From Vanessa cardui (taxonomy: Eukaryota > Arthropoda > Insecta > Lepidoptera > Nymphalidae), in contig NC_061133.1 of the NCBI RefSeq assembly GCF_905220365.1, positions 12,948,171 to 13,012,170 on the forward strand: DNA of 64,000 bases. Direction: 5' to 3'. The notes beneath the pieces are model-generated. The model had not been told where the DNA came from and ran no database searches. It was given only the letters and a program-made list of their open reading frames with translations. This document shows, piece after piece, positions 45,155-55,949 of this stretch. Position 1 is the stretch's first letter. The number at the start of each line of letters is the position of its first letter. A program made the position numbers and the translations under genes.

Positions 45155-45330
45155 TGGTTACTGGTTATCCACGGCTTCGCTTGTTTTAGAGGTCGCTCGT
45201 CATTTGTTAGGATAATAGTAATCCCATATACGTGCACTTCAAGCGTGCTTCATACCAAATTTAATGAAATCGGCTGTTCGGCTCTGAAAGTACTAAAGTG
45301 AGATTACTTTCGCATTTCTAATATTAATAT
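45155..45330 (+). repeat. Dispersed 'cggcttcgctcgcg' family, plus copy
   Basis: 'ccacggcttcgcttgttttag', 'acttcaagcgtgcttcataccaaatttaatgaaatcgg', 'actttcgcatttctaatatta' follow the usual family order. Confidence 0.65.
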
Positions 45331-45334
45331 AAGT

Positions 45335-46300
45335 TATATGATTTGCTGTTATTATTTTACTATTTAATTTTCTTATGATAACATATTTATTTTCACGAGC
45401 CATCATATACTGGATTAAATTATTTCTCATGATATGTCAAATGTTCGTTATTGTATTTTTTTCATGATACCTAATCCATAGTCTTCTCCTCAGGTGATTA
45501 TTTTTTTATGACCTTCATAAAAATTAAACCGTTTGACATAAATGTAAATTCAAATCATTAGGGATGTTTCAATATATCACGTGTCATTAGAAATGTTTTC
45601 TAAATCGATTTTAACGGTGAGTTTTAATTGCCTTTTTAAAATAGTCCGCTTCTGTCCATTTTAAGTGATCAATATGGATACAATGATAGATTATATGGAC
45701 ATCCTCATTTTCAGATAATAAAATTATATAAACGAGGCTAATAATAATTCACCATCAATCAGGGGTTTTTTAGATCGCTCTATAATGAAGAGAAATAGTG
45801 TTGCCATATTAAAAATACATTATAAACGTTTAACGGTTGTTTGAGATTGAAAAATAACACATCCACCACAAATGAGGTCCTGATTTTTTTTAATGGAATA
45901 TACGGTAGCCGTAAAAATAATCGTGATATGGCAATTAATATTCATAATATAAATTATGCATAACATAATTACGGTTTAAAAATTCATTTTGGTTATTTTA
46001 ATATGATTGTTTTAAGGTCAGATTCGCAAATGTTATTTAGTTTTTATTTATTAACCCCAACCTACCGTAAATTGGTTATTCGCTATGTATTTTAATTCCG
46101 TCACATCTTTAATTAAAAATTAAATTCTCATATGAATTCCAATTTCAAAGTCAAGTCAGATGTATAAATTACAGCTAAACAAAATATTACAAAAAAGTAG
46201 TATCTGTCAATGAATAGTAACAGTTTCGTGTGCTCAGTATGAACGATAAATCTGCTTCACCGATCGAGAATGACATATTGCGTCGCAATGATTTGATGTT
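45335..46300 (+). other. Intron stretch without recognised features
   Basis: AT-rich; nothing recognised. Confidence 0.45.
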
Positions 46301-46303
46301 CAG

Positions 46304-46365
46304 ATTCAAAAGGTACTAAGAGTTTAGGACTTGATCAAGGAATGAATTTGAAAACTGACGAAGGT
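46304..46365 (+). repeat. 62-bp paired element, copy 2
   Basis: Ungapped match to 31594-31655 (54 of 62 by eye), same orientation, 14.7 kb away. It begins 'attcaaaaggtactaagag' and ends 'actgacgaaggt'. Confidence 0.8.
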
Positions 46366-46664
46366 TTTCTTACTCTGATTGTACAATATTATATTTTTTA
46401 TAACAAAATAAAAACGTCCTTAGTATAGTCGCTCAATGTGATGATATTCACGAAAAATTACAGTAATAAAATCTCATTCTGTGTATATATTGCTTAAAAG
46501 TGCTAAATAGTTACATAAAGCTTACTTCATTCATTACAGTCATTGTGTCCTGAATCAACAAATACTACACCTTCACTTCAATATACGACAGTACATATCA
46601 TATTAATTATATTTTTACAAACAATCGTCCTTTTTGTTTTACAGTAATACTAATAATAATAATA

Positions 46665-46860
46665 AAATAAAGAATAAACAAATTTCCGCTCACGGCTTCA
46701 TACACATGAGAGGGCAAGGGGGATGCTGTTAGAGATAAAAAGTGCCTTTATCTTTATCTCTAAATGGCAAATTTCATTAAAAACCGTTAATTTGTTTCAG
46801 TAACAAACATAAATACATCAGTCCAAACTTTCGCATTTCTATTATAATACTCGTATAGTG
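46665..46860 (+). repeat. Dispersed repeat, plus copy
   Basis: 'ccgctcacggcttcatacac...aatttcattaaaaaccgttaatttgtttcagtaacaaacataaatacatc...actttcgcatttctattataatactcgta' is a diverged copy of the 'cgcatttataatatta' family. Confidence 0.55.
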
Positions 46861-46864
46861 ATAA

Positions 46865-49225
46865 ATAATATGAGATACTTTTTTCTATTCAATGCCCTTC
46901 ATATTTAGAATAACAAAGCTGTACAAAGAATTCGCCTTTTTGTGTAACTGTCAATTAATTTAGTGTTATGTCATCGTCGATTCGTCAAACTTTATTAATG
47001 TGGCAACATTCAAAATTATATGCGATGCTGTTGAATTTAACGGTAAACTGTAGGAATTTTTATAACCTACAGTAAATTCCAAGTGTAAACGCTTTAATAA
47101 GTATGATAATAACAATCTTAGATATCGGATGAAGCGTTCGAGTAGTGAAATGATGATAAATTTCTAATAAATAGTTCCCTCACTTGTGATGAAGACGATA
47201 ATTGTGCTTAGTGAAGTCATTAATGAGAAATATTCCGCTATACGTTTAGTTTATAGGCGATTAGAAGATTAAATAGCTTAATTGCAAAATTATCTCCTTG
47301 AATCGATCTTCAATTCGCCCTTTCGGTTTTGTGACACACTGTATCACGAAACGGTTAATACCATTTTATGGTTATCGACGTAAATTCCTTTTATTTGTGA
47401 CTGCGATATGTAGGTCGATTTTTTACAACCGCGACAGGTTTTCGATAGAGCTGTTTGTTGAAAAAAAAGCGACAATACCGTTAAGGAATTCGTTATGGTT
47501 ATTTGTGTTCTATCGATAGTTTATTCTTATTTTTAATAAGGATTACGGTCACAACACTAGACCTCATCAATTTCAAATATCGAATTTTAATAAAATATTT
47601 CACCGGTCCTAATTAATCGGCTGGGAATTATTTTGCTAGTCGTTTCCGGCACTAGTTTTGTTGATGCGTTAATCTTGTCTAGAATTAGTCGACGCTAACA
47701 TTCCTGATAGCGAAGGCTGTGTCGGGTTCAGATGTGTCACTATAAACATTTGTCGATGTTCACATTGTAGGCGCAGTGTGGACAAGTGACAACAAGGTCT
47801 TAGATCGCATCTTACAACGTTAAAAGACGTATTTAACTCTTCGATAGCATCTCCTTAAATCTCTTTCTCTAATAGCAGTTACCAACCTTTCCTGTTTTGC
47901 TATACTAGTTTTGGTATAGTAAAATTTTCTATTTTTTTGCCTTTGTTTCTATAATAATATTATATTTATAACTTTATACTATTTTATAACCCGTCCAATT
48001 TAAAAAAATCTGGTATAAGTATTGTTAAAATGAGACAAACTGTTAGCCGACCTCTTTTTAGAACTTTATGATAAAAATTATTTTTTTCGTTGTTTAAACT
48101 TGAACTTCTTTCTCTTTCTTGTATAGTTATAACCTCATGTACGACAGTTAAATATTTAGATTTATTCCTGGAAACCCTAATTTAACATTTTAGTCTCTCT
48201 ATCACGGAAAATCATTCACATGATTTTTTTGATATTTCTACGATATAATTATTGTATATATAAATATTCTAAGTTGAATATTACATTTATTGAATAAATA
48301 ACACATGTGTTATAAATACTTTTAATATTGTCACTTACGATTCAATGCCGTAGTCTTTTAAAATACGATTGAAATTAAAAAAAAAATTAAAATTAATACC
48401 TGTGGCTATTAATCATAAAATTATAATTACGTCTGACAATATTCGTACGGGGAAAGGTTAAAAGTATTTAAGACCGGATAACATTAAAACCATGATTTAA
48501 AACTACGGTGGAGAATTTACGATTGTTAAGCCCTTTTCACATTAAATGATGAAGAAGGAAATTTAATTTTAGTTATTTTATCACATAGGTAATTGAAGTA
48601 TTCGTCTGTCATTGTGGAGTGACTTTTATGAAGATCAAATAATAAAAACACTTTTAAAACTGGCAACTCACAATTGTCAAAACTTAGTAATTGCTGCGCC
48701 GATTTTTATGTATTATATATCTAAACTATATTTTTAAACGGAATTATAATATGGTAGACCACAATACAACTTACATATATTTTTTTAAATCTATTAAATA
48801 TTTTACACATTCAAAGTAATTTAATTGTCCACCAAAGGAAATGAACAAAATTAAATTTAAACAATATTAAAAACACACGGAACGATAAATTTGTCGAAGA
48901 CTAAACGGTATATTTCGTATCATAGACTATTTAAAAAAAAAAAAAAAACAAATGAACGGAACGAAAACCTTCATTGACATTCATAAGTGACATGATATCC
49001 TCGACAAAAGCCGGCTTCCGCGTCACACTCGGGTTACCTTGCGCTTCTTGTAAGGGAGCTGTCGGCCTCATGGAACCTTAAACGTACCTATTTATAAATA
49101 TACAGACATTTAAACATAACCTAACCTGAACTTGGATATGGAATCTGTAATTATTCGATTTTAAATACAATACTATCATTTGTATTAAAAATCAATTCTA
49201 AATACAACAACAAAGGAAGAGAGAA
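46865..49225 (+). other. Intron stretch; richer patches at 47280-47520, 47630-47830, 48970-49080
   Basis: AT-rich background. The three patches carry TCGAT words, 'gtcgacgctaacattcc', 'tgtaggcgcagtgtggac' and 'aaagccggcttccgcgtcac'. A 73-codon plus frame (47298-47519) has no domain. A short stem ACTGTAGG/CCTACAGT occurs at 47047-47073. An A-run lies at 48932-48947. Confidence 0.35.
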
Positions 49226-49230
49226 CAAAG

Positions 49231-49472
49231 AGAGAAGGAGAAGTTTTTGGAACTAATTCCACGACGCTGTTCCAATGCGGGTTAGGGAATACGCATGTGG
49301 CAGAATTTCTAAGAAATTAGACACATGCAGGTTTTCTCACGACGTTTTTCTTCATCGCCGAGGACGAGATGAATTATAAACACAAATTAAGAATGTTCAG
49401 GGTTGCTTGCCTGGATTTAAAACCGCAATCGGTTAAGATGCATTCGTTCTAATCATTGGGCCACTTCGTCTC
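49231..49472 (-). repeat. Metulj-type SINE, moderately diverged
   Basis: On the minus strand: head 'gagacgaagtggcccaatg', 'gcatcttaaccgattgcgg', then the 'ggcgatgaagaaaaacgtcg' and 'gagaaaacctgcatgtgtc' blocks, ending near 'ccaaaaacttctccttctc'. It has the same order as the copy at 28498. Confidence 0.75.
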
Positions 49473-49474
49473 AA

Positions 49475-50060
49475 TTCTAAATGTTATATAAAAACCGATA
49501 AATGTTCTGAGGTAAACGACTGCTTGTACGAGGTGTATTCGTTTAGGGGGAAGTCCCTTAGTACGGAACGAATTTAAAACTCCAATTGAGCATACGAAGA
49601 TTCTGTTGTGATCGATTTTATTCACAAGGCTATCTTGAGGGGTCATCTGAAATTGATAGCTTAAAATGTAATTAAGTCGTGTACATCGACTATTCAAAAA
49701 TGTTTCTTTAACATTTGTTAAATAGTATAATGGAATTTTAAATTGAAATAATACACTTACGATAGGTACACACTACTAGAATAATGTAAGTATTTCATAT
49801 AACTTAATTGTCGATTATATATAAAATAAAGTACGAGGTTACTCTTAATAAAATCGTAGTGGTTGGTTGAAACTTATTTGAATATGCCTAGCTATACTCT
49901 TAAAGTATTTAAAATTATTTTGTTAAATCTTATATAGGAATAACAAAACGTACTTAACATATTTTTAAGACTAGTTACTGAAACGTAACAGAAACAATGG
50001 TCTTAATTATCTCATTCATGAACCGATTGTTACACCAAGGTTGTCATTTTTGCAACGGAA
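49475..50060 (+). other. Intron stretch without recognised features
   Basis: AT-rich. SOX-like AACAATGG and ATTGTT words lie at 49993-50030, just before the NRF1/E-box composite. An 82-codon minus frame (49449-49697) runs out of the SINE and was not accepted. Confidence 0.4.
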
Positions 50061-50065
50061 ACGAC

Positions 50066-50091
50066 ACACGTGCGCATGCGCAGGTGGGCGT
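50066..50091. promoter_or_regulatory. NRF1/E-box composite site
   Basis: The sequence cacgTGCGCATGCGCAGGTG has a perfect NRF1/Ewg palindrome (50071-50082) overlapping a CAGGTG E-box, and a CACGTG box on its left. The 16-mer TGCGCATGCGCAGGTG is identical to the one at 39283. Confidence 0.5.
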
Positions 50092-50251
50092 CGATGTTAT
50101 TAAGGGCTCTGATAAACAATTTGATAAATAAAAATACTATATATAAAATTTGTAAGGATCTTGAGCTTATTAAGATACGGACGGCGCTCGGTTCAACGAT
50201 TACAAACTCTGGAGGATGAACTTGGGGCCAACTGAAATGAATTTAATTAAT

Positions 50252-50530
50252 GTGGTCCCTACCACTTGTTCTAGCCCATCTGGGTAGGTACCACCCACTC
50301 ATCAGATATTCTACCACCAAACAACAGTACATACTTAGTATTGTTGTGTTACGGTTTGAAGGGCTAGTGAGCCAGTATAACTATGGGCATAAGGGGCATC
50401 CTTCTTAGTTTTCAAGGTCGGTGGTGTAGTGGCGGTAAGGAATGGTTAATATTTCTGGTATCGCGAATGTCTATGGGCTGTGGTGACCATTTAACATATT
50501 CTCGTCGGTAAACCTATAGCATAAAAAGCC
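50252..50530 (+). repeat. Nymphalid dispersed repeat ('ggtaccacccactcatcag' family), near full length
   Basis: 'cccatctgggtaggtaccacccactcatcagatattctaccacc', 'cagtacatacttagtattgttgtgttacggtttgaagg', 'gtgagccagtataac', 'tctatgggctgtggtgacc' is the canonical block order. Reverse copies lie at 62901-63100 and, in tandem, at 221-632. The class (SINE or LINE 3' end) is not clear from this copy. Confidence 0.8.
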
Positions 50531-50539
50531 GGTTTAAAT

Positions 50540-50980
50540 CCAGACAACACTTACTGAGTTTTGATTTTTTTCATCATCATTATTGAATTTAAACTTGTGC
50601 CGATTTCTCAAAAGTGGGACACTTAACTCAGCTCACTTCAAAGTTTATAATATTTAATTAAATTATTGAATATTGTGACATTTCTTGACAATAGTTTCGT
50701 ATCACAACAGCCTTAGCGAAATCATCTGAATGAATCGAGCTGAAACGGTAACGGCCTTGCAGGTAGCGCTGGATACGTGATCTATCTACCGTGTTGCCGT
50801 TTGTTCTTGTTGTGTCTACTGTCTAAATATGCGCTCTTTGATATATGTATTTAGAATATTCTCTAGAATTCTTATCTGTATACTCGGAACTCAATGTCGT
50901 TAGGACTGCATATTTTTATGGTTGTCAAGACGATGATAACGATTTGAAACCGTACGTGTAGACTGCGCTTTGCCAAATCA
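50540..50980 (+). other. Intron stretch without recognised features
   Basis: Mixed composition, nothing recognised apart from 'gaaacggtaacggccttgcaggtagc' (50741), an acceptor-like AG|GTAGCG without a pyrimidine tract. Confidence 0.4.
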
Positions 50981-50993
50981 AATCATATCGAAA

Positions 50994-51110
50994 TATACTG
51001 TATTCAAGTAGTTTTACAAGCACTTTTGAATCGTCATTTAACATTTTTTTTGTACTAAGGCAAGAAATTCAGTAGTTACTCTTTTCAACATTTAAAAAAG
51101 CAGCCATGTT
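50994..51110 (-). repeat. Dispersed repeat ('ttgaatcgtcatttaac' family), copy 1
   Basis: 'atatactgtattcaagtagttttacaagcacttttgaatcgtcatttaac' and 'caagaaattcagtagttactcttttcaacattt' match a common butterfly repeat. A second, shorter copy lies at 52412-52465. The strand is uncertain. Confidence 0.6.
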
Positions 51111-51114
51111 TAGT

Positions 51115-52200
51115 TAATTACAATTATATATGCATGTAATATATCCTGCCTGGAAGTCAACAAGTATTAATTCCACGCTTTTCTGTATGATCTTGTATTG
51201 AATAATATGCCTTTGTGTCTATATTCTTAAGTATTTTTGTTGATTGGTTGCGTTGAGGCTAACGAAAACAAAGTTATTTATTATTGTACTAAACCCAATT
51301 GTTTGATTTAGGACTAAAATATTTACGTCATAGATATTAATTTTTAACCGACTAAAATAGATAGAAAGATGATTTCAATTCCGTTTGATTTATATTTGTT
51401 ACTTTACAAATTCGACATTTAGGAACTGATTTTGGACGTTGACGTTTGGACCCATTGAAGAAAACACCACCGTTTAAGATATAATAAAAAATATACAGGC
51501 TGTTGGTTTTTCATTGAGTTGAAGTTTTAAAGATTATATCCTCAGAGTATTCTTAATAAATTTTATATTACGTCGTAGAATATAAATTAACTTCGCCCCA
51601 TGTTTTTATCACATTTGAACAACGTTATAAGCACCGAGCTTGCTCCTTAAGTGGAGGCCATTAGCTGGTCGTGGCACATTTACGATCTGTTACAGAACAC
51701 TACTTCCAATATAACTATGAATTTAGGTTTAATAATTGATTTTAAATTTAATAACAGGTTTCGTTTTATAGAACCGATAGTATTATACGATGTTGAACTT
51801 ATAAACCGGTTTCGTTGTGAAGATCCTTAGTTATTTTCCATATTGACCTTAAACCTACTTCCTTTTGAGGTATATATTTTATCTACGAAAGCGTTGGCGT
51901 GTCACTTGGTGTAGGTCAGGTATATAGAAACTGGATACTGGATAATTTAATAAATGAATCTTCTTCGATTTGATTGTATCTCGTTAAAACTGGTTAATTA
52001 AATGAAAAAAATGCTTAACGATTTTTATCTTATTATAAAGTTTTTTTTTTTTTTAATGGTGATAAACTCTGAATGTTATATGCAAGTTTTCTTTATCTGT
52101 TATGTTTATGAATGCTATTTAAATGGCACATAAGTTAAACTGTCATGTATCAATATCATATAGGTAATTTACCCTATGTTATAAGGCCAATTAGAATCAA
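51115..52200 (+). other. Intron stretch without recognised features
   Basis: AT-rich; T-run at 52039-52053. Nothing recognised. Confidence 0.45.
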
Positions 52201-52204
52201 AATC

Positions 52205-52405
52205 TATATTAATTTTAATATTATAAATGTGAGAGTAACAGTGTCTGTCTATCTATCGCTCTTTCAAGGCCAAACCAATGAACCGAATTTGATGAAATTT
52301 AGTGTGAAACAAACATGAACTTTAATGAAGAACATAGGCTACGTTTTTTCCCTACTACATGATTACCAAAGCCCTAAAACGCGAGCGAATCCGCTATCGA
52401 CAACT
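52205..52405 (-). repeat. Dispersed 'cggcttcgctcgcg' family, reverse copy
   Basis: 'aatattataaatgtgagagtaacagtgtctgtct', 'accaatgaaccgaatttgatgaaattt', 'gaagaacataggctac', 'aaacgcgagcgaatccgct' gives the full reverse block order. Confidence 0.75.
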
Positions 52406-52411
52406 AGTTAA

Positions 52412-52465
52412 AATATACTTTATTCAAGTAAAATTTTTACAACGTCCTTTGAATCGTCATTTAAC
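52412..52465 (-). repeat. Dispersed repeat ('ttgaatcgtcatttaac' family), copy 2
   Basis: 'aatatactttattcaagtaaaatttttacaacgtcctttgaatcgtcatttaac' matches 50994-51045 and directly abuts the previous repeat. Confidence 0.6.
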
Positions 52466-52789
52466 AGATTTCGTAGTTATTTAATATATTCAATCCCATG
52501 GAGTACATTTTTAATGGTCTCAATATTCTTTTATACCATTAGAAATCTCTGGCTCAGTTGCCTCGCTTGCAAATAAATTAAAAAATTGCATGTTTTTCGA
52601 GATAACAATACAAATAATCACTGTTTAAAATTCCATAATAGTTTAAATTAGTTTCGAGTCTTCAATACTGTTATGTAATAATAGTTTTTAACAGTTACTA
52701 CCTATTACGAGTCGGTATCGTTTAATAACATTTCGTTACGCACTCGCGAAGTTCATTTAAAATGAGTAATGTTACTTTTTACATTACAA

Positions 52790-52845
52790 CACTAGCTATT
52801 GTCTGCGGCTTCGCCCGCGCGGAAAGCAATTTGTAAATGTGAATC
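52790..52845 (+). repeat. Dispersed 'cggcttcgcccgcg' family, 5' fragment
   Basis: 'actagctattgtctgcggcttcgcccgcgcgg' is the family's 5' end; the rest of the element is absent or decayed. Confidence 0.6.
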
Positions 52846-53147
52846 TTATTACTACAGAAATAAAGTCTACGTTTATTAGTTTTTGCTAAAATAGCTTTCT
52901 AACTGAAGGAATTATTAATATCGTTTCTGTAGTTTATCAGTTATTAAACAAACAAATATATTTACTTATATTATTCGTATATAAGTATAACTTCTATCTT
53001 ACCAGTGTAGATGTGTTCAATTTATTGCTTTGGTATAGAAAAACATTAATATTCTTTTTCTCTTCATTTCAATGTATATACTAATTCTATAAATCGTTTC
53101 TTATTTAGTTTTTCTTGAAATTGAATAAAGATTAAATTATATATAAC

Positions 53148-53280
53148 TAGTAGCGTTTTAGGGTGTTGGTTGTCAAGTTCAAGTTTGCTTCATGAAGCAA
53201 ACATGGTTCAGCGCTTTGGTCCTAAAAGAGCATCACACAGACAGAGTTACTTACACATTTATACTGTTAATATAAATAAT
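53148..53280 (+). repeat. Dispersed 'cggcttcgctcgcg' family, short plus copy
   Basis: 'actagtagcgttttagggtg', 'gttcaagtttgcttcatg', 'tggttcagcgctttggtcctaaaagagcatcacacagacagagttac' and 'acatttatactgttaat' follow the family order with internal deletion. An 89-codon frame starting here is incidental. Confidence 0.65.
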
Positions 53281-53284
53281 AATT

Positions 53285-54860
53285 TGTTGATGCGGATTAT
53301 GGCAATTTCATTGATACTTGTCTTATTTTGTCAATGTTACGTTGTTGAGACGCTAAGGAGGATAATAAAAAAAAAACAATTAAATTTAATTACGAGTGCA
53401 ATTCGAATCGAACGAGATATCAACTTAAATACTTCATAACCTGATCTGTCAATAATTCCAAAGCCAATATCTCTAAGTAGCACGACAATCGAGTACTTAA
53501 GAGATTATCTCGATTTTTTGTCACGAATAATCGATTTGCTCGGACAACATCGCTTCTCAACTAATGTCTTATATAAATAGTTCTTGGTGACTTTAGATTC
53601 TTTGAATGTACATTTGCAAATGGTTAATACGTTTAGGCTGACCATTATTTTGATGATTCAGAGACTACTAATGTTTCTTACATTATACATTTAAATTTTG
53701 TATTTGGAAAAATATTAGTTTGCATTTTTATGCCGTGATAGATCAAATGAAATTATTTACTTTAAATTAATTATTATTTTTATTAAAAAAATATATATTT
53801 ATACGTTATTAGTATTGCAACATATACATTACATTACAAATACATATGATTTTTTTTTGAATAATTAATATAAATTCAAATTCGTCCAATCAATAAAAGA
53901 TAAAATTTAAGAATTGTACTTCTATCAATCCCGTATTCATGGTCACCTTGTTCGCTGCGCGCGCGCCGTTCGACCGAGGCTTTTTGTGAATGAGTTAAAG
54001 CGGTCTAGCTCTTAGAGCAAATTTAACGGTACAGCCGTTGCTTTTGCAAGTTTTTTTTTTCTTTTACACCTGACAAGCTTCTGGTTGTCAGTCTCTCGTC
54101 CCAGATGTGGTGTTACCTTTATGTGTCGCTTGTGAAAGTTCAAATGCGTGTTTATGTTAATACGCCTTTATTACTCACTACTGTTTATGACTCGCTTCAT
54201 GATTTCTCTAGTTAAAACGCTTACGCTTTTTGACGCTACGTCATGTCGGACGATGTGGAAAAATTGTGATCGTTCGTCATAAAATTTCACTCGAATATTG
54301 AACCTTATTGACGTGTTTATTTATATTTGTAGAAGATTATGAATTAAGACTGTTGATATGTAACCTTTGTTGTTTAAATGTTCGATTTTCAAATTCTATT
54401 TTTTTTTCATATTTATCCACGTAATCATCGTTGCACAAAAAAGTATTTACTGTCAATAATTTAAATAAACTTGTTAAATGTTTCCGTATAGTCATTACCG
54501 TTGTTAGCGGAAGCGGTTAAAATCGAAAAGGGTAATTTTGCTACTCTTACATTTTGTCGACCACAGTCACCCACCACAGTTTAGTGGTCAAATAAACCGT
54601 CAAATATTATCTTCAATTCGATCAAATGAACAGTTTTCAGAGTACATTAAGTCCTGTTATAAAATAAAGCGTATCTTATGACGATAAAATTTAATCACAC
54701 AATTATTTTTAAAATCCTTCCTAATGTTAATTAATTTTTTATCTTTAACTGTCGAAATTAATTTCATAAAGTCTCCGAATGTGACATGGAGATTTAGCTG
54801 TATAATGTATTTATACTAAAATATGAATTGCGTCAGATTATCTAATCAATCAAAATACTG
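53285..54860 (+). other. Intron stretch; richer patches at 53440-53560 and 53935-54290
   Basis: AT-rich background. Patches: 'ttcgctgcgcgcgcgccg' (53950), 'gaccgaggctttttgtg', and 'acgctacgtcatgtcggacg' (54233). No exon or repeat family. Confidence 0.35.
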
Positions 54861-54867
54861 AATGCTT

Positions 54868-54906
54868 ATTGGTCGCCTATCGCGTCATCATCTTCTACCG
54901 ACCAAT
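54868..54906. promoter_or_regulatory. Two opposed CCAAT boxes
   Basis: ATTGGTCG (54868-54875) and CGACCAAT (54899-54906) form a perfect 8-bp inverted repeat with 31 bp between their starts, giving two NF-Y-type CCAAT boxes in opposite orientation. A promoter or enhancer role is inferred. Confidence 0.3.
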
Positions 54907-55017
54907 GGCAATTAAGATTATAGTAAAATAAGTTAATTTAACTTTGATCATTATTATGTTGGTCTTCATTAAGTCAATATATCGAGAATCAATTTTATGA
55001 ATTAAGCTTAGAAATGT

Positions 55018-55049
55018 CTAATTTTATGTTTTATTATTTTCAGGTAAGC
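55018..55049 (+). other. osp: Recursive splice site (ratchet point) 2 of osp intron 1
   Basis: A CTAAT branch-point match (55018-55022) is followed by a T-rich tract (tttattattttcag) ending in AG at 55042-55043, directly joined to GTAAGC at 55044. It has the same zero-exon architecture as the site at 20690|20691, on the same strand, 34.4 kb downstream. Joining exon 1 to this point would regenerate CGG|GTAAGC, a functional donor for the next step. The match is strong in all four parts: branch point, tract, CAG and GTAAG. Confidence 0.82.
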
Positions 55050-55091
55050 TAGCAACACTTTAAGCTGATGTTGACGAAATACGAGATATAT
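55044..55091 (+). other. osp: Possible recursive-splice (RS) exon 2
   Basis: A second donor-like site, TAT|GTATGT, starts at 55092, defining a 48-nt candidate exon. In the osp frame its third codon is TAG (GTA AGC TAG), so retention would truncate osp after 41 residues. The length is almost the same as RS-exon candidate 1 (49 nt). Confidence 0.4.
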
Positions 55092-55094
55092 GTA

Positions 55095-55750
55095 TGTATA
55101 ATAGTTTGTATTTATAAAAAAAATGTATTTATTAATATTAATTTGTATATGTTGATTAAACAGTAATTAATTATATTGTTCTTGCTACGACTTTATTTTG
55201 CTTTCAAATATCAATGATAAAGAAGAAAACAATCTATGTCTTATTTGATCTTATAAATAAGAGAAATCAATAACATTATGAATTATAACAGATCAGTATC
55301 ACAGTATCGAAAAATTAACCGCCATTTCTAAAAGTAAATCTCTCTAGCAAACTCAAACTACTAGGAAACTAACCGTATCAATCATCTATTTATTTATCAT
55401 CAAATATGAAATACATACATTTCAAAGTTTTCGAAATTTCAAAAGTGAGATACGAAATGACTTACAGAATAGCACTTCTAGTAAAAAAACTGTATCCCGT
55501 TGTGAGGGCACAATGTAATGTAACTTCGTTTAATATAAATTGTCTAATACCGATGTTAAAGTTTTATGCTGGGAGATAAAGTGAAGTACATTTGTCGACC
55601 GCCTCGGGAATTGCCAAGGGATTTAAGCCAGTAAAATTGATACGTATAGACATTTAAAGCTTTTGATGCGCTGTTCGTCGTTTTCCGTGCGCAGATACAT
55701 AAATTCTAGATGTGACTTGAATTCATTCTCAAGTACAAAATAAAGTCGCT
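55095..55750 (+). other. Intron stretch without recognised features
   Basis: AT-rich; nothing recognised beyond the RS-exon candidate. Confidence 0.45.
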
Positions 55751-55754
55751 TTCT

Positions 55755-55945
55755 CTTTCCCTATGTCCCTATGCTTAAATTGTTGAAACTACGCAACGGA
55801 TTTTGATGCGGTTTTTTAATAGATAGAGTGATTCGAGAGGAAGGTTTTTGTATATAATGTATATACAGTATGGTAAAGAAACACTGATAATTTTAGAGTT
55901 TCTAATGTGATATCATAAGTAAACACTTGGGCAGGTCGCTAGTTT
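55755..55945 (+). repeat. Dispersed repeat of the 'caacggattttgatgcggttt' family, plus copy
   Basis: 'ttgaaactacgcaacggattttgatgcggttttttaatagatagagtgattcgagaggaaggtttttg', 'tttctaatgtgatatcataagtaaacac', 'gggcaggtcgctagttt' is a near full-length member. Others are at 34840 (reverse) and 60080 (plus). Confidence 0.75.
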
Positions 55946-55949
55946 CATA

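Noticed and set aside
32428..47518. TATCGATA (DRE) words at 32428, 44843 and 47511
   Set aside because: An 8-mer with two G/C is expected about two or three times by chance in 64 kb of this composition, so three copies mean nothing on their own.
48580..48600. AG|GTAATT at 48589 as a ratchet point
   Set aside because: Weak tract interrupted by purines and a mediocre donor.
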